Shown here one piece after another: positions 12,780 to 24,579 of a stretch of 64,000 bases of DNA. The DNA is from Siphonodentalium dalli (lineage: Eukaryota; Mollusca; Scaphopoda; Gadilida; Siphonodentaliidae), in NCBI GenBank assembly GCA_032622095.1, contig CP136064.1, positions 115,062,004 through 115,126,003 of the forward strand, read 5' to 3'. The translations under genes were made by a program, and so were the position numbers. The number at the start of each line of letters is the position of its first letter. The stretch's first letter is position 1. A model generated the notes under the pieces. The model was given only the letters and a program-made list of their open reading frames with translations. It was not told where the DNA came from and searched no databases.

Positions 12780-13760
12780 ACAACCTGGCAAGTCGATACC
12801 GCTTTGTTAAAGAAATTTTAAAAAATGTTGAAATGTTCTAAGTTGAAAGGGTTAATAATTCCGTAAAAAAATATTTTCCCGTCATCTATATACATGTTGC
12901 ACATCTCCAATATGTAGGTAACAATACTCTGAAGTTTCAAATATCTACGATCAAAACTATAGGAGGAGTTGATTACACCATGAAGGGACCCTCATACAGA
13001 AAATTAAAAAAAATGTTTTTCAAAGTCGAAAGGCCCATAACTCTGGGAAAAATCATTGGATCAAACTCAAATTGGAACTTGACCTGTATTTTGATATGAA
13101 CGACCCACCAAAAAAAACAGAATTTCCAATTAAACAATCCAAACTTGAGTTATCATCCGGAAACCAAAGAAAAAACAAGAAAAATTGAATTTTCGAAGTC
13201 GAAAAGCCCATAACTCTGATAAAAATCTTCAGATCAAACTCAAATTCGAACTTGACCTGTATTTTGATATCAATGAGTCACAAAAAAACGTAATTTTCAA
13301 TTCAACAGTCCAAACTTGAGTTATCATCCGGAAACCAAAGAAAAAAGAAGAAACTTGAAGTCGAAAACAGTCCATAACTCTAGGAAAAATCATGGGATCA
13401 AACTCAAATTCGAATTCAACCTGTATCTTGCTATGACTTATCCACATAAAAACAGTATTTGCAATTAAAGGATCCAAACTTGAGATATCATCCGGAAACC
13501 GAAAAAGTGAGAAATTTTCTAAGTAAAAAAAAAGTTGAAAAAAGGGAAATAACTCCATAAAACAACATCGGATCAAACCCAGAATTGCGGAGCACCTGTG
13601 TGCTTGATTGAGACAACTACATACCAAGTTTCAATCAAATCGGATGATCATTACTGGAGTTATAACTCCGGATGGACGGACACACTGACATACGGACGGA
13701 CGGAGCTGATTACAATAGTTCCCCAAAATAAATTTTACGGGGGACAAAAATATAATGGGA
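12780..13760 (+). mobile_element. Second pearl/Helentron-like repeat
   Basis: Adjacent to the previous element. It holds four or five core units (CCATAACTCT...AACTTGACCTGTATTTTG...GAGTTATCATCCGGAAACC) and ends with GGATGGACGG, ACATACGGACGGACGG and GCTGATTACAATAGTTCCCC. The 132-codon minus frame at 13229-13627 runs across three core units and is not a gene. Confidence 0.62.
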
Positions 13761-13980
13761 ATATCACAAAAACCATAAAACTGACTCAGTTGAAAGGCTA
13801 TTATTGTTGAAAGGCTATTATCGTTCACAATCGTGGAACATCATACATTGACACTATGAGATGCAGTTATTCCAATTCACCAATCTCTGAGTTCCAGTTA
13901 TGAATAATGGCCTAATTCTAGTGTGCTGAAGTAGGTCCATAGGTACTACACAAGACGTGCACCTTTACATCCGTAATAGC

Positions 13981-14335
13981 GGGCTAGCATCACTAAATTC
14001 ACCATCTGGGGACCTCATTCTGCTTAGGCCTCATCTTCTCTGGAAAATTTCTTTATTATCAAATTTCTATAGAAACTTCTTCACACAGAAATAGTATCCA
14101 AAAATTGGAAGACGATACATTGCATAATCGACGTACCCAATGGGTGTACATCACAATATTCACCATTTGTTAACTTCAATCTGAGTCTATGTCTCCCATA
14201 GCAGATGAGGCCCAAGCAGAATGAGGTCCCCAGATTGTGAATTTGGTGATGCTAGCCCGCTATGTCAGATAGCATCACTAAATTCACCCTCTGGGGACCT
14301 CATTCTGCAAATGACAGGCACACAAAACTCAGACT
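13981..14335. mobile_element. Two-hairpin MITE, family B, left-truncated
   Basis: Begins inside the left hairpin (AGCGGGCTAGCATCACTAAA), keeps the spacer with GATGAGGCCCAAGCAGAATG, a full right hairpin and the end CTCAGACTTG. Confidence 0.7.
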
Positions 14336-15126
14336 TGGCAGCGAAGAGGTTAATTCATTTTGAAAAATGTATGAAAAGCTTGTTCCATGGAGTTCTCTGG
14401 AGAAGCTAAAGAAATTAATATTTATGTCAAAAAGGCCCAAAACACTGAACATTATGAATTACTTTAAAGGGTCAAGTACTGTACACTAAATTTGACCAGT
14501 TATGGGACCATCTACTTTTATACACAACAGAATATATGCAACAAATACATTAATTTGAGCCATGGATTAGTGGTAAATAAAGTTGTGTTGTACGTGTGCT
14601 CTATGAATGATGCAAACAACATGGTAATTATAATGTATATGAATTTATGACTCCAGTCATGGTCCCCTAAATGATACACAGGGTAAACATTACCATGGCA
14701 CAATAATCAAGGATACACAGGGTCACTGGAGCAAACGTCTTATTATTCAAAAGGATACCAACACAACCTCATTCAGAACATCAATTATGTTGATATGAAT
14801 GCATACTGAAAACTTGACACCAATCTGTCACTGCATTGAAGCTCCAAAACAGTTCATTCACAAGGTCATGTTTTTTGTTTGTTCCACATGAGTGCATGCT
14901 GTTTGCTGACAGTGACAGATAATTAAAAGAATATAAGATCACCCCTGGTAAAGTGGTCCTGCTAATTTGTTATGATGCTGGTAGGGCAAAGATATACTGC
15001 TAAGAATAAAAGGTCCCTGATCAAAATGTCAAAATAGCTATTTTCTTTTATACCAATCTTATGTTCCTTGACAAAACTGGCAGGTTGACAGAGCATGGAT
15101 ATTAAGAATAGGTAAAGCTTAACAAT
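14336..15126. other. No gene recognised
   Basis: AT-rich sequence between two family B elements; no exon, RNA gene or clear repeat was seen. Confidence 0.35.
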
Positions 15127-15541
15127 CAAACCTGCAAATAGTGTGTCTGTCATTTGCAAATTGAGGTCCCCAGAGGGTAAATCTAGCATCACCAAATTCA
15201 CCCTCTGGGGACCTCATTCTGCTTAGGCCTCATCTTCTGGGAAGTATCTATAGCCTCAAATTAACATTGTTTTTAGCTACTTTTTCCCTTCTGGGAAGTT
15301 TCTATATATATCCCCTAATTTTCCGAAGATAAAATGCATAATCGAGGTGACTAATAGGTGAACGTAACCAACTTCAACTGGGGAACTTCAATCTGATTCT
15401 AGGTCTCCCATAGGCCAAAGAAGAATGAGGTTCCCAGATGGTGCATTTGGTGATGCTAGCCCACTGTGCAGGATAGTATCACTAAATAGACCCTCTGGAG
15501 ATCTCATACTGAAAATAACAGACACACTTTTTGCAGGCTTG
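15127..15541. mobile_element. Two-hairpin MITE, family B, with 7-of-8 TSD
   Basis: Ends CAAACCTGCAAATAGTG and the mirror of CAAGCCTGCAAAAAGTG. Flanks are TTAACAAT (15119-15126) and GTAACAAT (15542-15549), an 8-bp duplication with one mismatch. It contains left and right hairpins and the same spacer as the 5410 copy. Confidence 0.78.
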
Positions 15542-16053
15542 GTAACAATGCTGTCATACAAGAAAGATATTATACAGTAATGTGTGGTGAATAGGACAAC
15601 AAACAATGACACATAGCTATTAAAATGTCAGGCTCTGTTTTAGACCAGGTTACACTGGTGTAAATGTTTTATATAGGTCTCAATGCAAACGTTTAGCATA
15701 TACTGTTTACAATATAAATCCTAGATCCATAATTATCTTTAAATCTGAAATGTTGACATTTGCGGAAATTTTTTATGCAAAAAAATCATACCCGTCTGGC
15801 AGGGAATTCGCACTAAAAAATAATGTCATAGTTTAGACCTCACCACAAAATTCAAACTTCACGACAAAGGGTTAAATCCTGTGCCAATAGCTATTTTAAC
15901 TATGGGAAATCATAGGGGAGCAGTGTGATGTATCAAAAAACACACAAGGCTATTGACCAATCAGGGCCCAGTGTCTATTTTATTCTCTCCTATATATTCC
16001 TCCCACATCAGCTAGATGTCACTCCGAAACATATTTACACCAGTGTAAGCACC

Positions 16054-16351
16054 AAGTCTTCTCATTCACAACATCTTGGGATATCGGTTGGGTTGATACT
16101 GTTTTGGACCGAGTCCCATCCCCTTACTCTTCTATAACAGACTTTCAATGAAAAGACATACTACATTTAAACGTGGAGTCCGGGCATTCACTTGAACCCC
16201 TGAATGAGATTAATCATGTTCATATACGCAAAGATAACTCCCATCCAGGGTTCTGGGTGTAAAGTCTGTCATAGAAGAGTAACGGGATAGGACTTGGTCC
16301 AAAACAGCATCAACCCAACCGATATCCCAAAATGTGGACCGAGAAGACTTC
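16054..16351. repeat. Inverted repeat, arms of about 90 bp
   Basis: The left arm (16054-16145; TTGGGATATCGGTTGGGTTG, GTTTTGGACCGAGTCC) is mirrored at 16261-16351 with scattered mismatches around a loop of about 115 bp. It may be part of a larger element beginning near 15640 (TTACACTGGTGTAAATG), but the outer ends were not settled. Confidence 0.65.
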
Positions 16352-16663
16352 GTCTAGCCCTGTTTAACAGGTTTAAAGGGTTCAACTTAGTATCAGACAT
16401 CACATAAAGCTTATACAAAAATAATTTCTATATAATGTCTCCAAGTCAGAAATAGACTGCTTATATGACAAAATGATATTTAAGTTTAGATATATTATTT
16501 ATAAATTTATATACTCATATTTGTCCATGAAATTTACTGCCATATTGAGATCAAAATTCAGATTCCAAAAAGTTAATATGAATGTTACGCGTATTTTAGA
16601 AGTATGGTACAAAATGTTATAGACCAAAAGGGAATAGTAATGTTAACTTCAGTAGACCTTTAA

Positions 16664-16720
16664 CTCTTTCAACACCGGTGTCCTGGATAATTTACCTCTG
16701 TAAATTCGGTGGTGAAAGAG
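16664..16720. mobile_element. 57-bp TTAA-flanked hairpin
   Basis: CTCTTTCAACACCG on the left and its near-mirror CGGTGGTGAAAGAG on the right, each bordered by TTAA (16660-16663 and 16721-16724). It lies about 130 bp past WSB1 exon D, in the intron. The termini resemble the other TTAA families. Confidence 0.6.
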
Positions 16721-16853
16721 TTAATGCTGATTTTTAAATCAGGGATAATTGGAGAAAACTGGGTGACCAAAGTTCTTACCATCATTAAAAGTAAAATGCT
16801 ATCAATATTGTTATAGTAACATGGGAATTTTCACAGATAAATTATTAACTCAC

Positions 16854-17029
16854 CCGAATTCTGTGAGATTGTCACCCGTTATGTAATCCCAAAGAATCAC
16901 TCTCGTATCATAAGAAGCCGTAGCCAATAAGGAATTATCCGATGAGAAATCACAGCATGCTACTTCATGATGGTGTCCATTCAACTTTTTATATATTGAA
17001 CATTTATCACCTACTTGCCATAGAACAAC
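16854..17029 (-). CDS. WSB1: WSB1-like exon D (WD repeat with HHHEV and ASYDTRV)
   Basis: Internal exon of 176 nt. Acceptor TTTTCAG, donor GTGAGT. It begins VVLWQVGDKCSIYKKL, finishing the repeat opened in the previous exon, then NGHHHEVACCDFSSDNSLL and ATASYDTRVILWDYITGDNL ending TEFG. This is the best-conserved WSB1 block (human GHHHDVVACDFSPDGALLATASYDTRV, recalled). The exon ends with GG and needs one base from the next exon. No following exon was found in 1-16853: nothing there reads as a further WD repeat or as the LCR...LPIP SOCS-box pattern on the minus strand. The next intron is therefore long, or the exon is too divergent to recognise by eye. Confidence 0.95.
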
Positions 17030-17195
17030 CTGAAAAGTCAATTGTAAATGTTCTTCAACACAGACTTATTAATTTCCCTATCAGTACCAATATTTTGCCC
17101 GTTAACCTGCTTTCTCAGCTCTTGTTTTTCTGGCAATTAGCTCATGACTAGCTTGGCACAGCAACATCCCGAACTCAATAATTAGGAATCAGCGA

Positions 17196-17886
17196 ATAGT
17201 CGTCATGGACCAACCATAGTGACTTGGGAGAAATATTATCCCTAAAATTTGCTACTTCTCCCTAATTTTGTCATAGGGAGAAGTGACTTCTCTCTCATAT
17301 CAGTATGCATATATCAAAACAGCATATTTGAAGTGTATAAATTTACTGATTTATATAATGGTGTGCTTGCTCATTATTATAGAGTTATTATACAATGTTG
17401 TGTACAGTATGTGTTTTTCTTGTACTCGTCCAGGTTGTTGTGAAAAGTCATATTGTATTCGACATTATGTATGTATAATGACATTTTTATTATCCATCTG
17501 TATGTTTATCCAAATTTTGGGAATAAAATTATTGTAAAATTGTGTATATTGTATGGTCCTCAGAAAGCATTTGAAAATTGGAACAGTAGGTTCGAATCAA
17601 GTCCAATATGACTTTCGGGAGTCCAATATGACATTTTCCCAGATTATCATGTGACAGCTTTTTCCCAATCAGAAATAGTGTTAGTTAAGGGATGGATAAT
17701 AAAATGGTGTTATAAATGGGTTCTTGTATTGCATAATACTTATTGGATCAGAGAACGGTGAAGATAGAGTAAATTTAACTTCAGACTCGATGACATCTCC
17801 CCGAGTCCATTTCTCCCTATTAAATCTAATAGGGATAAGTCACTTCTCCTAATTAAAATTATCTAGGCTGGTCCATAATAGTCATC
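17196..17886. mobile_element. Terminal-inverted-repeat element of about 690 bp in a WSB1 intron
   Basis: Left TAGTCGTCATGGACCAACC is mirrored by GGCTGGTCCATAATAGTCAT on the right. A second inner inverted pair uses GGGAGAAGTGACTT (17276 on) and AAGTCACTTCTCC (about 17841). No TSD was settled and no transposase was seen. Confidence 0.55.
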
Positions 17887-18539
17887 CTATCAAGTGGGAT
17901 TGTGATAAAGCATATACAAATGATGATATTGTTATTTAGTATGCTCAGGTTTATTAGATCAATCAGATTTTTCTGGCATAAAACCTGTTTTTTGTCCTGA
18001 AAACCAGCAAGTGTTGCTCTGAAAGAAGTGTTTCCAATTGCACAACAGAAAATAATCCAATACTGGTAACACTTTTAGTGGCAGGGCCACAAGATCGATC
18101 CTAAAATAGAATTCATAAAATTCCAGAGTTCCATATTTCAATTTGTGTTTTCACACTGACTGTTTGAGAATAAAGGGGTCAGCTATGTTACAAATTAACC
18201 CTTTCATATAAGCGATCAGTTGTGGCTAGCCAATCAAAAACGCTGACGACACTTGATCAATCAACAGTTAGATGTCAAGAGTGTCTGTTTCAACTTGACG
18301 AGTGTGATTTTCTTTGGAATGTTTTTCGCTTGTTTTACTTTTGCCATCTACTTATGGTGGTTCTCCTGTGAAATGACGGACTAAATTATAAGAAATAACT
18401 ATTGTTTCGATTAAGGTTATGGGTTATAACGGTTAAGTTTGCAGACAATTTACTATAACACATGGTTATAGAATAATACGCCCGTTTCTAGAGTAGAGTG
18501 GGGCAAGGTTTAATTCATTTGCTTGAAACCTTTGACTTA

Positions 18540-18945
18540 AGACGAAATAATAACAAAAATAAAACATAATAACTTCAAGTGTGGTATTTTTGACTGAAAA
18601 ATTCACATACCAAATTTTGTTATCAATCAGAAACCTCTAAATATAAACATTTTAAGTTGAAATTAATATAACTTGTTACCAGTGAGAAATAACCACATCA
18701 ACAATCATTAAAATCTAAGTCGAAAAAGGGGCATAACTCAGTCAAAATAAAGCGGACGAAACCCATATTCGAACATGAACTGTATTTTGGTGTGGTAAAC
18801 TAATATACCAAATTTGATTCAGTTCGTTTGATTCAATCTAAAGTTATCATCCAAAACCAAAAGCGGACGTACGGCGGATGGACAGACGGACAACCCATTT
18901 ACATACGGTAATACGACGGTTTTTTCAAACGGGCGTATAAAAACA
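18540..18945 (+). mobile_element. Pearl/Helentron-like repeat in a WSB1 intron
   Basis: Core phrases CATACCAAATTT, GGGGCATAACTCAG, GAACATGAACTGTATTTTGG and AAGTTATCATCCAAAACC, then GCGGACGTACGGCGGATGG and ACAGACGGAC. It ends in an AACGGGCGTATAAAAA segment. Confidence 0.55.
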
Positions 18946-19021
18946 TATTCCCTGAGAAACAAACTATTTTGTTTATCTGGCCTAAAGAAGTTTTTTACTC
19001 TCCAGATATGATCATACTTAC

Positions 19022-19254
19022 AGTTCTGGAGGATCCACAAACAGCTATATATTTACAATCTGGAGACCAGCGGCAACAATAAATGACTTTCATGATGTTA
19101 CGGAGTGTTTCGTACATATTTCCATCATCATTGAGATCCCACAGTTTTACAGTACCATCCTTGGAACCAGACAGTAACCTAAGGCTTCCGTCAGGAGAGA
19201 AGTGAAGATCTCTGACACTGTCTCTGTGGTCCAAAAGGTCCATCAGTTTAGCAC
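19022..19254 (-). CDS. WSB1: WSB1-like exon C (central WD repeats)
   Basis: Internal exon of 233 nt. Acceptor ...CGATAG, donor GTAAGT. It encodes AKLMDLLDHRDSVRDLHF followed by SPDGSLRLLSGSKDGTVKLWDL, a textbook WD repeat, then DDGNMYETLRNIMKVIYCCRW and SPDCKYIAVCGSSRT, the start of the next repeat. The DLNDDGNM and VIYCC-WSPDC stretches resemble WSB1/WSB2 closely. It ends on a codon boundary, so the following exon begins in frame with VVLW and completes the interrupted repeat. Residues translated beyond the donor are intronic. A TTAA-type repeat starts 55 bp upstream of the acceptor side of this exon (19309-19380). Confidence 0.95.
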
Positions 19255-19308
19255 CTATCGGAAAAACAATTTCCATACAGTTAACACCTAGACCATACTT
19301 ACATTTAA

Positions 19309-19380
19309 CCCTTCCATGGCTGGAGCTTCCTGAAATTTTTTGAAAACACAGTGCCAATGCATTCTCTTATATAAGCGAAT
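19309..19380. mobile_element. Truncated family E element next to WSB1 exon C
   Basis: Follows TTAA (19305-19308) with CCCTTCCATGGCTGGAGC, then TTTGAAAACACAGTGCCAAT and the CTCTTATATAAGCGA half of the family E hairpin, and then stops. Only one end is present. Confidence 0.5.
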
Positions 19381-19623
19381 ATCACACGGGGTAGTACAAC
19401 TCTCCTAATTAGTTAGCAATTCTTGCAGAAACCAATGCTTTTCAAGTACAAACTTTCTAAAACATTTTTACAGTTTCACAAAATACACATATTCAATGCA
19501 ATTTTTTAACAATACTAACTGATCACACTATACAGAAATCATGACTGAACCAAACCTTGCGCAATATGCTTCCAAAAAGAATTTTGAATATATGCATGGG
19601 ATGATTTTACTTATATTAAATAA

Positions 19624-20535
19624 CAAATAGTGTGTCAGTCATTTGCAGAAGAGGTCCCCAGAGGGTGAATTTAGTGATGCTATCCCACACATGACCTCAT
19701 CTGCTATGGGAGACATAAGCTCAGATTGAAGTTCCCAAATGGTGAATATTGTATGTACACCCATTGGGAACCTTGATTATACAAATTATAATGGTGTTAG
19801 TTGTTTTGTTCTAATGAGTTTAAACAAAAAATTAAATATGAGCAAGGAATTAAATCTAAATTAAAATTAAAAACAAAATTTATTTGAAAAAAATATATAC
19901 ATGTAAAACAAAACAAAATTAAATTATGATTTTTTTTGTTTAGTATTATTTTTTTTGGTTAAATTGAGAAAGGTGTTCAATTTTTTTTTATTTTTTTTAA
20001 AAGAGTCATGTCCCTCTGCTCTGCCTATATATGACCCAGTGACCCCATTTGAACAAATCTGAACCCGAGTCACCCAAGGACCCTCCATATCAAATATAAG
20101 CTAAATAGGCCCAATAGTTCTTGAGAAGAAGACGTTTTAAGAATTACTATAGAGTTATGGCCCTGGCTTCGCAACTATTTGACCCAGTGACCTCATTTGA
20201 ACAAATCTGAATGAGAGTCACCTAGGGAACATCCACACCAAATATGAACCCATTCGGTCTTATTGTTTCAGAGGAGAAGATGTTTAAAGAATTGTTGACG
20301 GATGGACAGACGGATGGACGGACGAGGAGTGATGACTATAGCTCCACTGGAGACTTCGTATCAGGTGAGCTAAAAAGAAATAATATCTAAGCAGTTGAGG
20401 CCTATAAAGCAGAATGAGGTTACCAGATGGTGAATTTGGTGATGCTAGCCTGGGCACTGTGTGGGGGAGCGTCACTAAATTAACCCTCTGAGGAGCTCAT
20501 TCTGCAAATGACAGATAAACTATTTGCAGGCTTGT
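19624..20535. mobile_element. Family B two-hairpin MITE split by an insertion
   Basis: The left part carries CAAATAGTGTGTCAGTCATT and the hairpin start. The right part (about 20390-20535) has GCAGAATGAGG, the right hairpin and TATTTGCAGGCTTG. Between them the spacer is broken near CCCATTGGGAACCTTGATT by foreign DNA (about 19785-20375) ending in a Helentron-like terminus. Confidence 0.6.
20010..20375 (+). mobile_element. Helentron-like repeat, TGAGCTA-ending type
   Basis: Two core units with GACCCAGTGACCCCATTTGA, ACAAATCTGAA, GAGTCACC and a GAGAAGA phrase, then GACGGATGGACAGACGGATG and the terminal hairpin TAGCTCCACTGG...CAGGTGAGCTA followed by A-rich sequence. The same type occurs in reverse at 52480-54470 and 54985-55380. 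Confidence 0.6.
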
Positions 20536-20836
20536 TCAATACACGAGTAGCTCTACAACAGAAACACAACAGATAAAAATTGCTAAAAAATTACTATTAT
20601 GTTTTCAATTATTTTAGTTTCATGGTTGACACATTTATAATAATCCAGTAATATTTTTTTATTTTATTTTGTTTGATACAACAAAGTCCCCTGTGAATAG
20701 CAATTCAGCATCTACATGGATAATAAAATACGCATAGTGCTGTCTAAATTTTCATCAAATGTTGAAGATTGTGATATTAGTCCTTGAAAATTGTCTCCTT
20801 GATTCACAAGAAATCTGTTGGTAAATTTAGCTTTAA

Positions 20837-21080
20837 CCCTTTCTTAATATATAAATGCTCATTGACAAGTAGTTTGGAAATGTTCAGATAATAACTTCAA
20901 CAGGCCATTTTTCGAACATATTATCTGAAAAATTACAACAATTAACAGGATTCCTTCAGAATTATGTTTGTCTGTTTGTCATCTGCTTATATTACCAAAA
21001 CATCCCTCCAAATGAATAATAGACTATTCCATTGAATATTTTTATAACTGAATGGGATCATCCATTTAGTGAAGAAAGAG
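20837..21080. mobile_element. TTAA-flanked MITE, family C, intact
   Basis: TTAA at 20833-20836 and 21081-21084. Start CCCTTTCTTAATATATAAAT and end CATTTAGTGAAGAAAGAG form the terminal inverted repeat. It ends 28 bp from the donor side of WSB1 exon B, in the intron. Confidence 0.78.
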
Positions 21081-21108
21081 TTAAAGGCTGTAGTTTTTAG
21101 CTACTAAC

Positions 21109-21341
21109 CTGTGTTACAATCCCATAGCGTGATGACACCTCCCTGGTGACCTGTAGCTAAGATCAAGTCATCATATAGCTTGAACTTAAATCGATGGAAA
21201 TGAACTTTGTAAGTGTGCGATTGATAGGAACCTGCTGTTCCAATTGCCAATGACCAGACGATGGCACCACAATGTATCACATGTTTCTTCCGATGAATCG
21301 GATATTGAATGGACCCACCATTCTGTTCTTCATCTTCAACT
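21109..21341 (-). CDS. WSB1: WSB1-like exon B (second WD repeat)
   Basis: Internal exon of 233 nt. Acceptor TTTCCAG, donor GTTAGT. It encodes an acidic linker (VEDEEQNGG), a basic HRKKHVIHCGAIVWSLAIG motif that aligns with the conserved CG-IVWSLAFG of WSB1, an HRFKF segment, then LILATGHQGGVITLWDCNTG, a complete WD-repeat end with the GH/WD signature. The final G joins the GT of the next exon to make a Gly codon. The acceptor upstream of the acidic linker is preferred over the nearby ATG because it keeps the phase from the preceding exon. Confidence 0.94.
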
Positions 21342-21902
21342 CTGGAAATATAAAATGGAGTATCATGTATGTAGAATGTCAATAATAGAGATATGACTGT
21401 CCCAATAGGACTAGTGATAATCTTATATGAGCAGATGAGCTACAAATTTGGTTCACATATTATGCTATATCACATGAAACCCGTATAATATCATTGAAAA
21501 ATCCATTAGATATTTTCTTATCTCTCACCAGTGGGTAATCGCCGCGTGCTTCCCAGGAAACTTGGCATCGCGCCAAGTAAATTACCATGCGGATTAATAC
21601 TATTTAGAAAAGCCGCGCTTGACACCAATACCAGACAATGCAAAATGATTGCTTTGTTTATTAAAGTTCAATTATTGTCTAACTTCGTTGTACTAAAGAA
21701 AATAGGCACAAAAACAAAGAGGTAAATTGGGGGACTATATGTTTCGTCGCAAGGCAGAGAGCGCAATACTGTCGTTTAAGGTTGTGAAGCGTCTCAGCCA
21801 ATGCCATGCATGTATGTATTTTATATGAATTTTTCAGCTTCTTTTAAAGATTTTGATTTGTTAAAAAGGCATAAAACTCTAGTTTTTTTCATGTGATATG
21901 CA

Positions 21903-21989
21903 AGATCTTCAACTTGTTATGTTGGGATATAAGATTTTATCAAACTCGTTTCATACAATCTTATATCCCAACATAACGAGTTGGAGATC
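21903..21989. repeat. Hairpin with a 38-bp stem
   Basis: AACTTGTTATGTTGGGATAT and the following AAGATTTTAT are mirrored by ATCTTATATCCCAACATAAC and GAGTTGGAGATC, with a loop of about 11 bases. It looks like the core of a small inverted-repeat element; the outer ends were not found. Confidence 0.65.
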
Positions 21990-22439
21990 CCTTATATTCT
22001 TTTCAAAAAGAGTCAGATCAACCAATCATTTTATAATTGCAGGTGTGAAGGTTTTCATGGTGGAAAAATTATATGCCATGTTTTTTATCAAGAATCGTTC
22101 AAATGCAACAGCTCCCATCTAGAGGTTATCCCAAAACATACATGTAATTTTCAAAACATTTCGCCAATAATTGTGGGCTGCAGGTCCTGTCTAGAATTTT
22201 TAAATTGAGAGCTTAATTCTCCTTATTTGATTACTAGGCAGAAGTGGACTGTTATCAGGGAGAAGTCATAATGTCTGAAGTTCACATTGCACCCCTTCTC
22301 TAATCCAATAAGTAATATGGCATGCCATAGCCCATTTTTAAAACTACTATAATACGATGGATATCAACCCATGGCAATAGTTCAGACTTTACTGTCAAGT
22401 TGAGCTAAAAATAAGTAACATCTCCACTACATCAACAAG

Positions 22440-22870
22440 GCATAAATTCCGAAAAAGTGGCTTAAAGGCTAAATTTAAACTAGTGGTGTGACTGTCCCAT
22501 GGGACCAATGATAAGTTTCAAAAACATTGACCTAAAAATGTAGGAATAAAACATCGGACAAAATTATGCATGTTGTGAAAAAAAAATTCTAATCGAAAAA
22601 GTGGGGATAACTCCACCCAAAAACGTCGGACAGACATCATAATCACAGGTGCACAGGTTACCATGGTACTAAATATCTGTGTCAAGTTTTTAAAAAATTG
22701 ACTGAAAAATGTAGGAATAAAAGCTCAGACAAAATTATACCATGTGTCGAAAATTTTATAAGTTGAAAAAGTGAAAAAATAAGTGAGAAAAACTCCAGAC
22801 AAATTTGTGTCCACGGACGGACGGACGGCCGAGCTGATTCCAGTATACCCCCCCCCCCACAACTTCGTTC
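22440..22870 (+). mobile_element. Pearl/Helentron-like repeat
   Basis: Core phrases CGAAAAAGTGGGGATAACTC, AATGTAGGAATAAAA and GTCGGACAGACATC, then GGACGGACGGACGGCC and GAGCTGATTCCAGTATACCC with a C-run. A related fragment follows at about 22915-23250. Confidence 0.5.
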
Positions 22871-22914
22871 AATTCCCATTGAAGGTGCACAACCCTAACC
22901 CCTAACATTAATCC

Positions 22915-23250
22915 TAAACCTATTGACCGAAAAAATGTAGGAATAAAAGCTCAGAAAAAATTATGCATGTTGCGAAAATGTTCTAAGTCGAAAAGGGGGG
23001 GTATAATAATATTGTATCATATTTTAAAGCACTTTCAAGAATCAAGCTCAAAATTAAGCCACTGGAATGGATACACTTTTCTCTTAAGACAAATTCCAAT
23101 GATTGTTACTATCTGTGCCAAAATTAAAACAAATTTACTGGAAAATGACAGAATGCAGGTTCGGACAAAGATGCGTCCCGGGATATACGATTCTATGTCA
23201 ACAAATGGCAATAACTCTGCCAAAATGAGTCCGACCAAACTCAAAATCAG
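22915..23250 (+). repeat. Pearl-like core fragment
   Basis: Repeats GACCGAAAAAATGTAGGAAT, ATTATGCATGTTGCGAAAAT and GTCGAAAAGGGGG, then GCAATAACTCTGCCAAAATG and a CCAAACTCAAAATCAG tail. No GGACGG run, so truncated on the right, where family E takes over. Confidence 0.45.
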
Positions 23251-23412
23251 TGGGGAACCTCGCATATATAAAAGAATGCACTGTCTTTCAAGCTCAAGGT
23301 AAATATTGTTAGGCCAATGTATTCTCTTTACTGGTATATGCATTAATATATATATACCGGTATATGGTACAGGGTTTTTGCAAAATTTCAGTAAGCTCCA
23401 GTCATGGAAGGG
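23250..23412. mobile_element. Family E fragment abutting family D
   Basis: Holds CCTCGCATATATAAAAGAAT and GTTAGGCCAATGTATTCTC, ending CCAGTCATGGAAGGG right before the TTAA (23413-23416) that also opens the next element. Left side truncated. Confidence 0.55.
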
Positions 23413-23416
23413 TTAA

Positions 23417-23711
23417 ATATGCATAATCTGAATTAACACTCCCAAATTACTATTATCTTTGGCTTCGGGGGTAAAAAATATTTGATTCGAGTCAAGGAAC
23501 CCCACCCATCAAAGCTCGAGTGATCAGATAACAATTTTTTTAATTTGTTATTTCCCCTGAGATATGTAATTTTTGGCAGCCTGGAAAAAATTCATCAAGC
23601 CGACGGTCTCGGACCAAATTGCGGATAAAGATGGATAAATCTAAAATAAAATGGCTTGTTGTTTTTGGATTGTGATGACATGGGGACCATCAAATCGGAT
23701 TGAGTATACCT
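23417..23711. mobile_element. TTAA-flanked MITE, family D
   Basis: TTAA at 23413-23416 and 23712-23715. Interior TGGCTTCGGGGGTAAAAAAT, TTGATTCGAGTCAAGGAACC and AAAGCTCGAGTGATCAGATA matches the copies at 43690-43931, 57445-57822 and 60588-61033. The right end GATTGAGTATACCT fits the family terminus. Confidence 0.7.
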
Positions 23712-24119
23712 TTAAAGTTCAATTTGTGCCCACATGTGCCCCCTTCGATGGAGGACAGCTGCCCCCTCTGCTTCCTGTTGGGGCGTCTCTGTTTTTATAA
23801 ACCAGAGAAGACCTCTTATAAATTTGTTAGCCGATTCCATGTGTCCTATTGGTTGCAATATATCAGCGGACAAGATGCCTTTCTGGCTTATGTCTGCTAC
23901 TGTATCTGGTTAGCTCATAATTATACATCTAATCAAGAAGGAGGTATCAAATTAGCATGCAGGTCCTTTGTATAGATCTATAGATAGGGTACACTGGCTT
24001 AATCAAAGAACAATCAACATTCTAGCTGATAGCCTGCCAAGTCATAATGAAGACTGTATGGTATGGTTGTTGTTCTAAAGAAACAGGAAGGGTTGTTATG
24101 CACTTTAATTGTAAATAAA

Positions 24120-24577
24120 AATAATGCATGGTAGTGGTAGATTTTTATATGCAGCAATGAAACTGTTCCATGCTGGGCTTAAAATGTGCACCTGCACACC
24201 TGTACACCTAGCTGTCAATGACTTGATTTATTTTGGAATGTAGAATAATTTAATACTTATATTAGTTTGAGTCATCTCTTAATAATGTCTTTAGTCCGAG
24301 TTAAAAGATATTACAAGATAAATTTTCTGGTTTATCTAGACTCTGTTGTCTGCAGCCCACCATAATCCCTAAACTCTAAATGAAAAGTAATTATCTGATA
24401 AGATTATTAAACGCCCAGCGAGATATGATGTATAAACTGAAATTTTTTTATTTTAAAATTAACAATTGACGATACATTTAAACAGACTGTAGTGTTAAAT
24501 ATTAGGAAATTATTGACACAAAATGAAATAACCTGATCTGTTCACTTAAATTGTTAAAGTGATGTTATGATCCAATA
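24120..24577. other. No gene recognised
   Basis: AT-rich intronic DNA with no exon-like frame or repeat seen. Confidence 0.35.
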
Positions 24578-24579
24578 TA

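Noticed and set aside
13229-13627. 132-codon minus-strand gene.
   Set aside because: It runs across three pearl-like core units and its repeated phrases are the repeat translated.
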